Positions 1-5,810 of a stretch of DNA of 8,754 bases are shown piece by piece. The notes beneath the pieces are model-generated. The model made no database searches and was not told where the DNA came from. It worked only from the letters and a program-made list of their open reading frames with translations. How positions within the stretch are numbered: the stretch's first letter is position 1; each line of letters begins with the position of its first letter. This stretch comes from an uncultured Candidatus Saccharibacteria bacterium (GTDB lineage: Bacteria; Patescibacteriota; Saccharimonadia; Saccharimonadales; Saccharimonadaceae): positions 1 through 8,754 of the forward strand of contig CALEKV010000041.1 in NCBI GenBank assembly GCA_937902525.1. Direction: 5' to 3'. The position numbers and the translations under genes are program-made.

Positions 1-531
1 AAAAATTAACTGTCCCATGCGTTCGCCAACCGGAATCACCACACTTTCATGTTTGTTTAGATTATAAATTTCGAGTGTAATGCGGTTGATGTAGCCTGGG
101 TCAATCCAGCCGGCGTCAAAACACACTGCTACGCCGTTCCGGCCCCAGCTGCTACGGCTGCGGACTTCGCAGGCACCTCCTGTGGCGCGTATGCCAATAA
201 ATTCGTGGGTATGCGCTAAAATACGCTCGCCCGGCTGCAATACGATGACTGGGTGGTTGTCGGGGATGTTTACGAATGTTTTATAGCCGTGTTCATCGCA
301 CCACTTTTTATGAGGCACGGCCTCAAGCGGGCCTTGGAAATACCGCGTGACATCGTCTTGGTCGAACGGATTGTATACGCTACCGCTACCTTCCCTATCT
401 TGCCGGTAGTAATAGTGCCCGAGTGTGAAGTCCAAGCTAGCTTCGCTGACGTGTTTTTCACTGAATGGTACGCTGATTATGACGCCCTTTTTTATGGCAT
501 CTTTAATTTCTGTGTTGCTATATACTCCCAT
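1..531 (-). CDS. dcd: dCTP deaminase (Dcd family), 3' end cut by window edge
   Basis: Deaminates dCTP to dUTP, or directly to dUMP if bifunctional, feeding dTMP synthesis in the cytoplasm. The 177 codons present run off the window. Start ATG at 531 has a strong GGGAGGA ribosome site 3 bases before it. Visible Dcd features are the N-terminal VYSNTEIKDAI and SLDFTLG, then LQPGERILAHTHEFI at about residues 98-112, the RSSxxR signature (R126 S127 S128, R131), A140 followed by IDPG, ITLEIYN with catalytic Glu154, and GERMGQL near the cut. The catalytic core is therefore complete; only about the last 15-30 residues should be missing, given a family length near 190. It has its own promoter with tandem palindromes shared with thyA. 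Whether it is mono- or bifunctional cannot be read from the sequence, and a dUTPase-only member of the superfamily is the main alternative. Confidence 0.9.
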   Translation of the reverse strand, partial: MGVYSNTEIKDAIKKGVIISVPFSEKHVSEASLDFTLGHYYYRQDREGSGSVYNPFDQDDVTRYFQGPLEAVPHKKWCDEHGYKTFVNIPDNHPVIVLQPGERILAHTHEFIGIRATGGACEVRSRSSWGRNGVAVCFDAGWIDPGYINRITLEIYNLNKHESVVIPVGERMGQLIF

Positions 532-556
532 ATATCCTCCCTGTTGCAATAATTTT

Positions 557-615
557 ATCATAAGCACGCTATATGTAGCGTTGTAGAATGGGCTATATTG
601 CGCTATATAATACTT
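557..615 (-). promoter_or_regulatory. dcd control region: tandem NrdR-box-like palindromes and -10
   Basis: On the minus strand the box at 566-581 reads ACGCTACATATAGCGT, with perfect ACGCTA/TAGCGT arms around 4 bases. It fits the NrdR consensus as I remember it (ACACwAtATaTwGTGT) at nearly every position. A weaker partner at 600-615 (AAGTATTATATAGCGC) lies 34 bp away centre to centre, about three helical turns. A -10-like TATGAT at 557-562 follows the proximal box, so binding there would cover the core promoter. The same arrangement precedes thyA and the thyX relic. The binding protein is not shown by the sequence; NrdR or the local winged-helix/Nudix protein are candidates. Confidence 0.65.
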
Positions 616-628
616 TAGTCTGACCAAC

Positions 629-660
629 GACGCGCAGGGGCTATTGCCGGCCTGCGCGCC
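629..660 (-). terminator. Hairpin downstream of thyA
   Basis: Ten-base GC-rich arms at 629-638 and 651-660 enclose a 12-base loop, beginning 22 bases past the thyA stop. The only imperfection is a G.U wobble in minus-strand RNA, which would be A.C in plus-strand RNA, so the hairpin suits minus-strand transcripts. The tail lacks a clear U tract, so termination efficiency is uncertain. Confidence 0.5.
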
Positions 661-681
661 GCTGGTGGTTGGGGGCGCACA

Positions 682-1539
682 TCAAACTGCGATGGGCGCC
701 TTGATGGGAGGGTGCGGGTCGTAGCCGATGACCTTGACGTCGGCGAGTTCGAATTTGTCAATCTCGGTGACATTGGGGTTCAGCCATAACTGCGGCAACG
801 TTCGTGGGTCACGGGTGAGCTGTTCCCACGCTTGGTTGAAATGGTTCGAGTACAAGTGGGCATCGCCCAGCGTGTGGACAAAATCTCCCACTTGTAGCCC
901 AGTGACTTGGGCGACCATGCGCGTCAACAATGCGTAGCTGGCGATGTTGAATGGCACGCCCAAAAATATATCTGCGCTACGCTGGTACATCTGGCAACTT
1001 AGCCTGCCATCGGCTACGTAAAACTGGAAAAGCAGGTGGCATGGGGGCAGGGCCATGTTGTCTACTTCGGCCGGGTTCCATGCTGTCACAATGTGTCGAC
1101 GGCTGTCCGGATTTGTCCGGATCTGCTTAATCACCTGTGCCAGCTGGTCAATGTGTCGACCGTCTGGTGCGGGCCAACTGCGCCATTGGGCGCCATACAC
1201 TGGGCCAAGGTCGCCGTTGGCGTCGGCCCATTCGTCCCAAATGGTGATACCGTTTTGGTGCAGCCATTTGATGTTCGTGTCGCCACGCAGGAACCACAAC
1301 AGCTCGCCAAAGATGCTCCGAGTGTGGAGCTTCTTTGTGGTGAGCAGGGGGAAGCCCTCACTCAGGTCGAATCGCATCATCCGTCCGAACACGCTACGCG
1401 TGCCCGTGCCTGTGCGGTCAGGCTTGTCGATGCCGTTGCCTATGATGTCCTGAAGTAAATTCAGGTACTGCTCGTCGGCAGGGTTGCCGGCGGTAATCAT
1501 GGGCGCGCGGAGCGAGCCACCGTTAAGTACGAGAGTCAT
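682..1539 (-). CDS. thyA: Thymidylate synthase ThyA
   Basis: Methylates dUMP to dTMP with methylene-tetrahydrofolate. The 285 residues match ThyA from about residue 22 to the end: DRTGTGT (41-47), TIWDEWAD and GDLGPVYG around 99-116, DSRR (145-148), PPCH with catalytic Cys167, [17 protein letters not shown] with the dUMP-selecting Asn198, HLYSNH, and C-terminal [14 protein letters not shown]. About 20 extra N-terminal residues precede the core. ATG at 1539 is chosen because GGAG lies 6 bases upstream; an in-frame TTG at 1551 is the alternative but has no ribosome site. By eye the gene is clearly richer in G+C than the operon next door, which may indicate horizontal acquisition. The control region copies that of the thyX relic. 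All substrate-defining residues are standard, so a dUMP/dCMP hydroxymethylase role is unlikely. Confidence 0.97.
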   Translation of the reverse strand: MTLVLNGGSLRAPMITAGNPADEQYLNLLQDIIGNGIDKPDRTGTGTRSVFGRMMRFDLSEGFPLLTTKKLHTRSIFGELLWFLRGDTNIKWLHQNGITIWDEWADANGDLGPVYGAQWRSWPAPDGRHIDQLAQVIKQIRTNPDSRRHIVTAWNPAEVDNMALPPCHLLFQFYVADGRLSCQMYQRSADIFLGVPFNIASYALLTRMVAQVTGLQVGDFVHTLGDAHLYSNHFNQAWEQLTRDPRTLPQLWLNPNVTEIDKFELADVKVIGYDPHPPIKAPIAV

Positions 1540-1560
1540 CTCCTGCTCCAATCTATTTGT

Positions 1561-1630
1561 GAAATGTGCAATCTACACCCTACATCTAGCGTAACACATC
1601 ATGGTGCTAGCGCCATTAGCAGTAATTACA
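1561..1630. repeat. 70-bp duplicated control element, copy 1 (thyA)
   Basis: Aligns without gaps to 5811-5880 with 57 of 70 positions identical; most differences are transitions. Both copies lie immediately upstream of a thymidylate synthase gene (thyA here, the thyX relic there) in the same orientation. Similarity stops before the ribosome sites of both genes. Confidence 0.85.
1577..1625 (-). promoter_or_regulatory. thyA control region: tandem NrdR-box-like palindromes
   Basis: On the minus strand the box at 1577-1592 reads ACGCTAGATGTAGGGT. It lies 37 bases upstream of the thyA ATG and has the same architecture as the dcd box at 566-581. A weaker partner at 1610-1625 (TTACTGCTAATGGCGC) is 33 bp away centre to centre, and a CGCTAG direct repeat with 21-bp period spans the pair. 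No convincing -35/-10 pair could be assigned; a TAGATT lies just downstream of the proximal box. Confidence 0.6.
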
Positions 1631-1754
1631 ACCATTACGATTGTATTTTGGTATTTGTGAACATTATGCACTTATTTATCTATAAATTAATCTCCAAGTT
1701 CCACTTTGGCGGGAAGAACATAACAATCGCTTGGTTCTTTGGCGCGAACCGTGT

Positions 1755-2660
1755 CTAGATGCGTTTCCGAGATGAGGCCAGGTCGGGCATCCGCACTCTG
1801 CAGTATTTGTCAGTTTCGCAAAAGAGATTTTGCGCATCGATGGCGTGGATTTTTCGCCCGAAGAGGTTTCTGAAACTAATGCCCAATCGTTCGAACTCTT
1901 TGTCTTGGTTTTCGACCATCCATAGAATTATTTCTGCCGGCGTGTAGTCTCCTAAATCTTCAAATACCTTACGGATTCCTCGTATCGCGCCTGGGCCTGC
2001 GACGGTAAAATCGTTTTCTGAAAAATCAATTAGGTCACTGTAGTTGATGTCGATTGCCGTCTGGTACGACATGAAGTCTCCATATAAAGGAAAGCGGTGT
2101 AATATTTCGTATACATGTTGCAGTGACGCCGCTGATAGGATTTCACTGGCGATATCTTCTCTAAAGAACATATGCTGGAACATGGCTATGTGGTTGAGGT
2201 GCTTCCGACCCCTTCCGTAGGCATCGGTTGCGCATAAAATAAACGCATTGGTGTATATTGCCTGGTTGCGTTTTGTGATAGCCGTAAGCGCGGATTCAAA
2301 ATTCCCGCTTGAGAGGTCATCTAGTGTTGGGGTGTGCCCGAGTATATTCTTCAACTTTTCCCAGGTTTCAATCTTGCTGAAATTGCGAAATACGATAATT
2401 TGAAACAGTCTGTTTGCTTTGTCGAGCGACTCGTCGCTGTAGCATATGTTCTTTATCAAGTATTGACTCACTCTGTCCGCAGCTCTGTATACGTTACAGA
2501 ATTTGTATTCTCGTAGTATTGGGTCATTCGACCATGGACCTGCGTTGCCGGCAAGTCGCGAGTAAAAAGCGGCTTGGCGCATAGCGGCAAATTCCCAGTA
2601 AAGTTCATATACGCCGGGCCGTGGTGTTGGCGGGCGCTTTGTGGCGATTGTTGCGGTCAT
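1755..2660 (-). CDS. HMUDK-helical-domain family protein (nucleotide-kinase-associated, DNA base hypermodification type)
   Basis: The 301 residues match, from memory of the family, proteins named for the helical domain of 5-hydroxymethyl-dU DNA kinase or annotated as putative DNA base hypermodification proteins. Diagnostic blocks in order are YWEFAAMRQ (21-29), PWSNDPIL and YKFCNVYRAADRVSQYLI (42-69), FSKIETWEKL (94-103), RKHLNHIAM (152-160), YQTAIDINYSDLIDFSENDF (199-218), AGPGAIRGIRKVF (221-233), and IDAQNLFCETDKYCRVRMP (274-292). In hypermodifying phages relatives act on hydroxymethyluracil-derived bases in DNA; bacterial members have no settled function. It has no P-loop of its own; that is supplied by the kinase domain encoded two genes upstream. 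The ATG overlaps the preceding stop as ATGA, implying coupled translation. The length appears full. Family membership is secure; activity and substrate are inferred. Confidence 0.82.
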   Translation of the reverse strand: MTATIATKRPPTPRPGVYELYWEFAAMRQAAFYSRLAGNAGPWSNDPILREYKFCNVYRAADRVSQYLIKNICYSDESLDKANRLFQIIVFRNFSKIETWEKLKNILGHTPTLDDLSSGNFESALTAITKRNQAIYTNAFILCATDAYGRGRKHLNHIAMFQHMFFREDIASEILSAASLQHVYEILHRFPLYGDFMSYQTAIDINYSDLIDFSENDFTVAGPGAIRGIRKVFEDLGDYTPAEIILWMVENQDKEFERLGISFRNLFGRKIHAIDAQNLFCETDKYCRVRMPDLASSRKRI

Positions 2661-2998
2661 TTTGTATGTAATCTCTCAAAATATTTAATTGCGGAAATTT
2701 CCAGGTCTGTGCCCTCGAGTCTTTCGATCTGTGTACTTACCTTGAGCTTAAGCCAACTCGCGATGATTTCCTGCGGGAAGCTCCACTCGACCCTATCCCA
2801 GTCGCGTATTCGCGGCTCGTAACCTGCGCACCATGTTTTTCTGTCATCGGAGGAATCTATCGCTCTTAGCAGGTAGTATTTAGTGTAACCTATAATTTCT
2901 TCGCCATGCTGCACGATGTTCTGGATCTTTCCGAGTAACGCGCCTGACGCATTTTGGTAAGTGGCTAGCTTTGGTAGCTGCATGGTGCCATCAGGCAT
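2657..2998 (-). CDS. Unrecognised 113-residue protein in the kinase/nucleotidase operon
   Basis: I do not recognise this protein. It is soluble-looking, with no signal peptide or membrane segment and a mixed charged composition. Aromatic and acidic residues cluster in the middle (WCAGYEPRIRDWDRVEWSF, about 56-74), followed by a probable helix (PQEIIASWLKLKV). It is clearly translated with its neighbours: its ATG lies inside the last codons of the upstream fusion gene (8-base overlap, with AAGGG 8 bases before the ATG), and its UGA overlaps the downstream ATG by 4 bases. This tight packing suggests an accessory subunit or co-factor for the kinase-nucleotidase or the HMUDK-helical protein. Function unknown. 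Confidence 0.8.
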   Translation of the reverse strand: MPDGTMQLPKLATYQNASGALLGKIQNIVQHGEEIIGYTKYYLLRAIDSSDDRKTWCAGYEPRIRDWDRVEWSFPQEIIASWLKLKVSTQIERLEGTDLEISAIKYFERLHTK

Positions 2999-4769
2999 TA
3001 CGGATGCCCTTAATGATTGTGGTTATTTCCTTGAACGCATCCGTCCCAAGAGTCATGTCGAACCGCTTGGCTGCGAGTTGTCCGGATTCGTCTCCCAGCG
3101 GCACGTCGGAAATTAGAATTCGCAGCACCGAGTCATCGCCACCTGCCATGTTCCAGTCGTTCAGGCTATCGCCGATGAGCACGGTGTTCGGACGTCCCGA
3201 TTCTATTGCGGTTAGGCCTGGATGGCTTGAGGTATGCTTATTAAGTGGATGGATAAGGCTGCTTCGCTCCCAGTCTTTTACGTCTCCGAAACTATCAGCT
3301 ATAAGCTGGTTTGCTATTACTATGGTAGGCGATATGCCATTGTGCTCGCACCATTGGTCTATGATATTTTTTACACCACCTGATATGATGATGATTGGTA
3401 TTCCTAGTTTGTCGCACAAGGAAAAGAATTTTTTTACGTGGGGTCGTATGATGATTTTCTGCATATTAGCGGCTTCCGGCGCGTGTAGGTTTACCTGATA
3501 GTGTTGCATTAAATTGTTGACGCTTGAGGTCCATAGCGCAGATTCGTCGCTAGTTAGAGTCCCATTTGCGTCGCGCGGTCGATAGTGTTCGTATAGCATA
3601 TCATACTGTTTTTTACCGGCCTCTGGCAGGTAGCTTTTTAAGATATCGAAGGTTCCCGGTGAGTCATTCATAGAAAGAGTACGATCAAAGTCAAGAACAA
3701 TGCGTAGTTTGCTTACTCCATCATTGCTGATCTTTGTTATTTTTCCTTGTGCAGCGCTTTGCGTTACGCTACAGATGGGAAATTGGAGTTTGTCAAAGTT
3801 GAATATCGGAGCGACATGCCACCAAACGCGTTCGTGCACTGCGTCGACAGAGTCGGCGGCGTCAATCAGTTTAAAATCAATATAGCGTTTGGCAGCGTCT
3901 TGGTAGCCTTTATTGATGCGTTGTTGGAACTCACCATTCTTTTCCTCGTGGACACTAATCTCTTCCCCGCGCTTGTCGATTCGTTGTAGTCGGTCATTTT
4001 CGTTGTCGTGGTTTAAGATAAGTGTTATGTCTGGGCGAAAGTAGCGTTCACCCACAAGGTTGCGTGTGATGTTTTCTATGAGACTTTTGTCAACGCCATC
4101 TCCGTATCCTTGGTACACGAGGGCCGATACCCAGTTTCTGGTGGCGATAACGGTTAATCCTTGGGATAGGGCGTTTCGTGTTGCTTTGGCCCACGCCGCT
4201 CTATGAGCCGCTGTATGTAGCAATAAGCGTGTTTGGGGGTCAAAAGTAAGGGCTCTATCTTTGGTGAGTCGTGATATGGCCAATGCGGAAACAGAGAGAC
4301 ACCGTTGGTCATACGTTTCTGAATCCCAGTTTGGAAATGCCAAGGCGTCTTCGGGAGTGTCAAGCCGGTGCAGTTGGCCGGGTTCTGTCAGCATGAATCC
4401 ACACATCGGCACTCCCGCCTTGGCAAGGCGATAATACAGCAGGCTAGCTTGTGTTGTTTTGCCTGTTCCGTCATTACCTTCGAGTACGATCAGCTTCCCT
4501 TTATTACGGATGTTGGCGTTGATATTTAGGGCTTTTGGTGAGGTATCTTTGGATAATCTTGGTAGCATTGAGTTTGGTCGGTGGGTGTCTATAGGTGACA
4601 CCAGATCGTTACCGGATTGGTACTTGCCACCTAGCATTAGGTCTAGGCTACTGCCTTTTAGGCGGGGCGGGTTGTAGGGCGCGCACGTAATATGGCCACT
4701 TTCAATGGTGGCTTGTATTTGGGTATCGCTGTATTCGCCGAATTGATCATCTATCCCAGTGTTGCACAT
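2991..4769 (-). CDS. Three-part fusion: Dcd N-terminal fragment, Tmk-like kinase, UMPH-1/cN-III-type 5'-nucleotidase
   Basis: 592 residues from ATG 4769. Residues 13-60 carry a Dcd N-terminus (YSDTQIQATIESGHI, then GSSLDLMLGGKY), but no Dcd active site follows. Residues 90-320 resemble thymidylate kinase: P-loop GNDGTGKTT (98-106), TEPG (128-131), LLLHTAAHRAAWAKA, ALVYQGYG (217-223), RPDITLIL (245-252). The usual DR(Y/H) motif is TRN (210-212), hinting at altered substrate choice. Residues 355-592 are a HAD phosphatase of the pyrimidine 5'-nucleotidase UMPH-1/cN-III type: LDFDRTLS with D360/D362, IIISGG (460-465), SLIHPLNKH, and VLIGDSLNDWNMAGG with D534/D538. One chain could therefore phosphorylate and dephosphorylate pyrimidine nucleoside monophosphates. 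It leads the operon and appears leaderless: an extended -10 lies just upstream and there is no ribosome site. Domain calls are strong; the net reaction is inferred. Confidence 0.88.
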   Translation of the reverse strand: MCNTGIDDQFGEYSDTQIQATIESGHITCAPYNPPRLKGSSLDLMLGGKYQSGNDLVSPIDTHRPNSMLPRLSKDTSPKALNINANIRNKGKLIVLEGNDGTGKTTQASLLYYRLAKAGVPMCGFMLTEPGQLHRLDTPEDALAFPNWDSETYDQRCLSVSALAISRLTKDRALTFDPQTRLLLHTAAHRAAWAKATRNALSQGLTVIATRNWVSALVYQGYGDGVDKSLIENITRNLVGERYFRPDITLILNHDNENDRLQRIDKRGEEISVHEEKNGEFQQRINKGYQDAAKRYIDFKLIDAADSVDAVHERVWWHVAPIFNFDKLQFPICSVTQSAAQGKITKISNDGVSKLRIVLDFDRTLSMNDSPGTFDILKSYLPEAGKKQYDMLYEHYRPRDANGTLTSDESALWTSSVNNLMQHYQVNLHAPEAANMQKIIIRPHVKKFFSLCDKLGIPIIIISGGVKNIIDQWCEHNGISPTIVIANQLIADSFGDVKDWERSSLIHPLNKHTSSHPGLTAIESGRPNTVLIGDSLNDWNMAGGDDSVLRILISDVPLGDESGQLAAKRFDMTLGTDAFKEITTIIKGIRNA

Positions 4770-4777
4770 ATACTGGC

Positions 4778-4786
4778 ATAATACCA
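4778..4786 (-). promoter_or_regulatory. Extended -10 promoter of the fusion operon, leaderless start
   Basis: Minus-strand TGGTATTAT gives a TGn extended -10. Transcription is expected near 4770-4771, one or two bases before ATG 4769, and no Shine-Dalgarno sequence occurs upstream of that ATG. No recognisable -35 hexamer is present at 17 bp spacing. Confidence 0.5.
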
Positions 4787-4803
4787 ATATCCTTATACAG
4801 CTT

Positions 4804-4825
4804 CTAGGGTAATGGTTCACCCTAG
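4804..4825. promoter_or_regulatory. Palindromic operator candidate between divergent genes
   Basis: Perfect 7-base arms CTAGGGT (4804-4810) and ACCCTAG (4819-4825) flank 8 bases. The site lies between the -10 elements of the fusion operon and of the winged-helix/Nudix gene, positioned to control both. The TAGGGT half-site also occurs in the thyA and thyX palindromes, but here the two halves point the other way (everted). Confidence 0.55.
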
Positions 4826-4845
4826 TAATAATGCGGTATAAGTTG

Positions 4846-4851
4846 TATAAT
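4846..4851 (+). promoter_or_regulatory. -10 of the winged-helix/Nudix gene, leaderless start
   Basis: A consensus TATAAT ends 6 bases before ATG 4858, which puts the expected transcription start on the ATG itself. There is no -35 consensus at 16-18 bp; the 22-bp palindrome ends at 4825 in that position. No ribosome site precedes any candidate start, consistent with leaderless translation. Confidence 0.55.
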
Positions 4852-4857
4852 ATGTCT

Positions 4858-5562
4858 ATGGATTCACTGCATTCCGTGGCGGTAATGATCATACGCGAGC
4901 TGTATTTAAGGCGCTTTGCTCACTATTCCGACCTAATGCGCCCCACTGGTCTGGAGAGTGATGTATTTAAGTTCCATGTACGGAAATTGGTGAAGCTGGG
5001 CATTATTGAGAAGCTCGAGACAGGAAAATACGCGTTAACGCCTGTTGGCAAAGAACTCGCTAATCGTTTTGACTATGATAAAAAAGCGGCTACTCGCCAG
5101 CCTAAAATGACAACGATTACGATCTTGCGGCGAAAAAACGAAGGCACTTATGAGTACCTGTTCCATCAGCGGTCTCGGAACCCGTATTTTGGGTATTGGG
5201 GTGTCTTAGGGGGTACGGTGGCGTGGGGCGAATCGTTCGAAGATGCGGCTCGTCGGGGTGTCCGATTAAGGACGGGTCTCGAACTGAAAAACCTTCGCTT
5301 GAGTGGCTATTATCGCCAGCGAGACTTTGACAGGCAGAGTGGTGTTGTCCTAGAAGATAAGCTTTTTGTGGTGTTTGTTGCGGATCAGTTTAGCGGCGAG
5401 CTGGCCGAGGAGACAGAAATGGGTAGAAATTGCTGGCGTACGATCGAAGATATCGCGCGCGAGAAAAAGTATTTCGTTGCCTGCCTAGAGATGATTCACC
5501 GCGCCGATGGCCCGCTCTACTTTGTGGCAAACGATAGCCAATATTTGTCCGACGAATACTAA
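4858..5562 (+). CDS. Winged-helix protein with catalytically degenerate Nudix domain, probable transcriptional regulator
   Basis: 234 residues. Residues 1-72 look like a winged helix: helices through LHSVAVMIIRELYL and the recognition-type helix DVFKFHVRKLVKLGII, then the wing YALTPVGKELANRF. Residues 84-225 form a Nudix fold. The Nudix box at G119-L141 keeps G119, E125, R133, G140 and L141, but all three metal-binding glutamates of REUxEE are replaced (G134, L137, R138), so hydrolysis is unlikely. Inactive Nudix domains fused to a winged helix serve as effector sensors in NrtR-type regulators; there the Nudix part comes first, here it is last. The gene is divergent from the fusion operon with a palindrome between, so autoregulation and control of that operon are plausible. 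ATG 4858 is preferred because TATAAT at 4846-4851 lies inside longer versions starting at 4831 or 4852. Confidence 0.83.
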   Translation: MDSLHSVAVMIIRELYLRRFAHYSDLMRPTGLESDVFKFHVRKLVKLGIIEKLETGKYALTPVGKELANRFDYDKKAATRQPKMTTITILRRKNEGTYEYLFHQRSRNPYFGYWGVLGGTVAWGESFEDAARRGVRLRTGLELKNLRLSGYYRQRDFDRQSGVVLEDKLFVVFVADQFSGELAEETEMGRNCWRTIEDIAREKKYFVACLEMIHRADGPLYFVANDSQYLSDEY

Positions 5563-5787
5563 AGCTAGTTTGAGCGTGGGCTTATGGTATTCAATGCGTC
5601 TGCATGTCGCGTCCTGTGGTATGTAAGGCACAATTAGATTGAGCAGTATAGTTGCATTGTTACGGTTGAACATACGGTGCGTGTTGAACTCTGATAGCAT
5701 GATTCGAGGAAGTGTTACCTCCATCGTAGTTAATCGATGTCCGTGAGGAGATACTGAATCGGCGATGATTTTGGCGTTGAATGCTAT
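5563..5787 (-). pseudogene. thyX: Relic of flavin-dependent thymidylate synthase ThyX (N-terminal part)
   Basis: Reading down from 5787 the frame gives a ThyX N-terminus: IIADSVSPHGHRLTTMEVTL, then PRIMLSEFNTHRMFNRNNA. The match is clear to about 5653 and then lost. Of the signature (R/T)HRx7S...R, the serine is threonine and the following arginine is missing. An AGGAAGGA ribosome site at 5795-5802 sits 7 bases before ATA (5785-5787), exactly where ATG is expected, so the start codon appears mutated. At most about 75 of the usual 200-plus codons remain; the rest is missing, and the frame runs into the 3' end of the winged-helix/Nudix gene. The control region is intact and resembles that of thyA, the functional replacement. 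A short expressed peptide from the internal ATG at 5724 is possible but unlikely to be active. Confidence 0.78.
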
Positions 5788-5810
5788 GACTCTATCCTTC
5801 CTGCTGTCTG

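Noticed and set aside
253..552. Open plus-strand frame of 99 codons
   Set aside because: Antisense to dcd, whose minus-strand frame has all Dcd motifs and a strong ribosome site; the plus-strand product has no recognisable features.
1036..1458. Long plus-strand frames opposite thyA
   Set aside because: Explained by the G+C-rich codons of thyA; no ribosome site or family features.
682..1539. thyA as a dUMP or dCMP hydroxymethylase making a modified base
   Set aside because: The WDEWAD segment, Cys167 and Asn198 are all as in standard dTMP-forming ThyA, so the ordinary function is favoured despite the HMUDK-related neighbour.
1733..1750. Possible terminator hairpin (GGTTC/GAACC) after the HMUDK-helical gene
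   Set aside because: Only five pairs, a competing AAGAAC/GTTCTT pairing nearby and no U tract; not strong enough to annotate.
1564..1758. 64-codon plus-strand frame
   Set aside because: Lies across the duplicated thyA control element and the intergenic space; low-complexity product, no ribosome site.
5485..5724. A complete 79-codon minus-strand gene
   Set aside because: The frame begins inside the ThyX relic and runs into the 3' end of the winged-helix/Nudix gene; the real ThyX reading starts upstream at the ATA codon.
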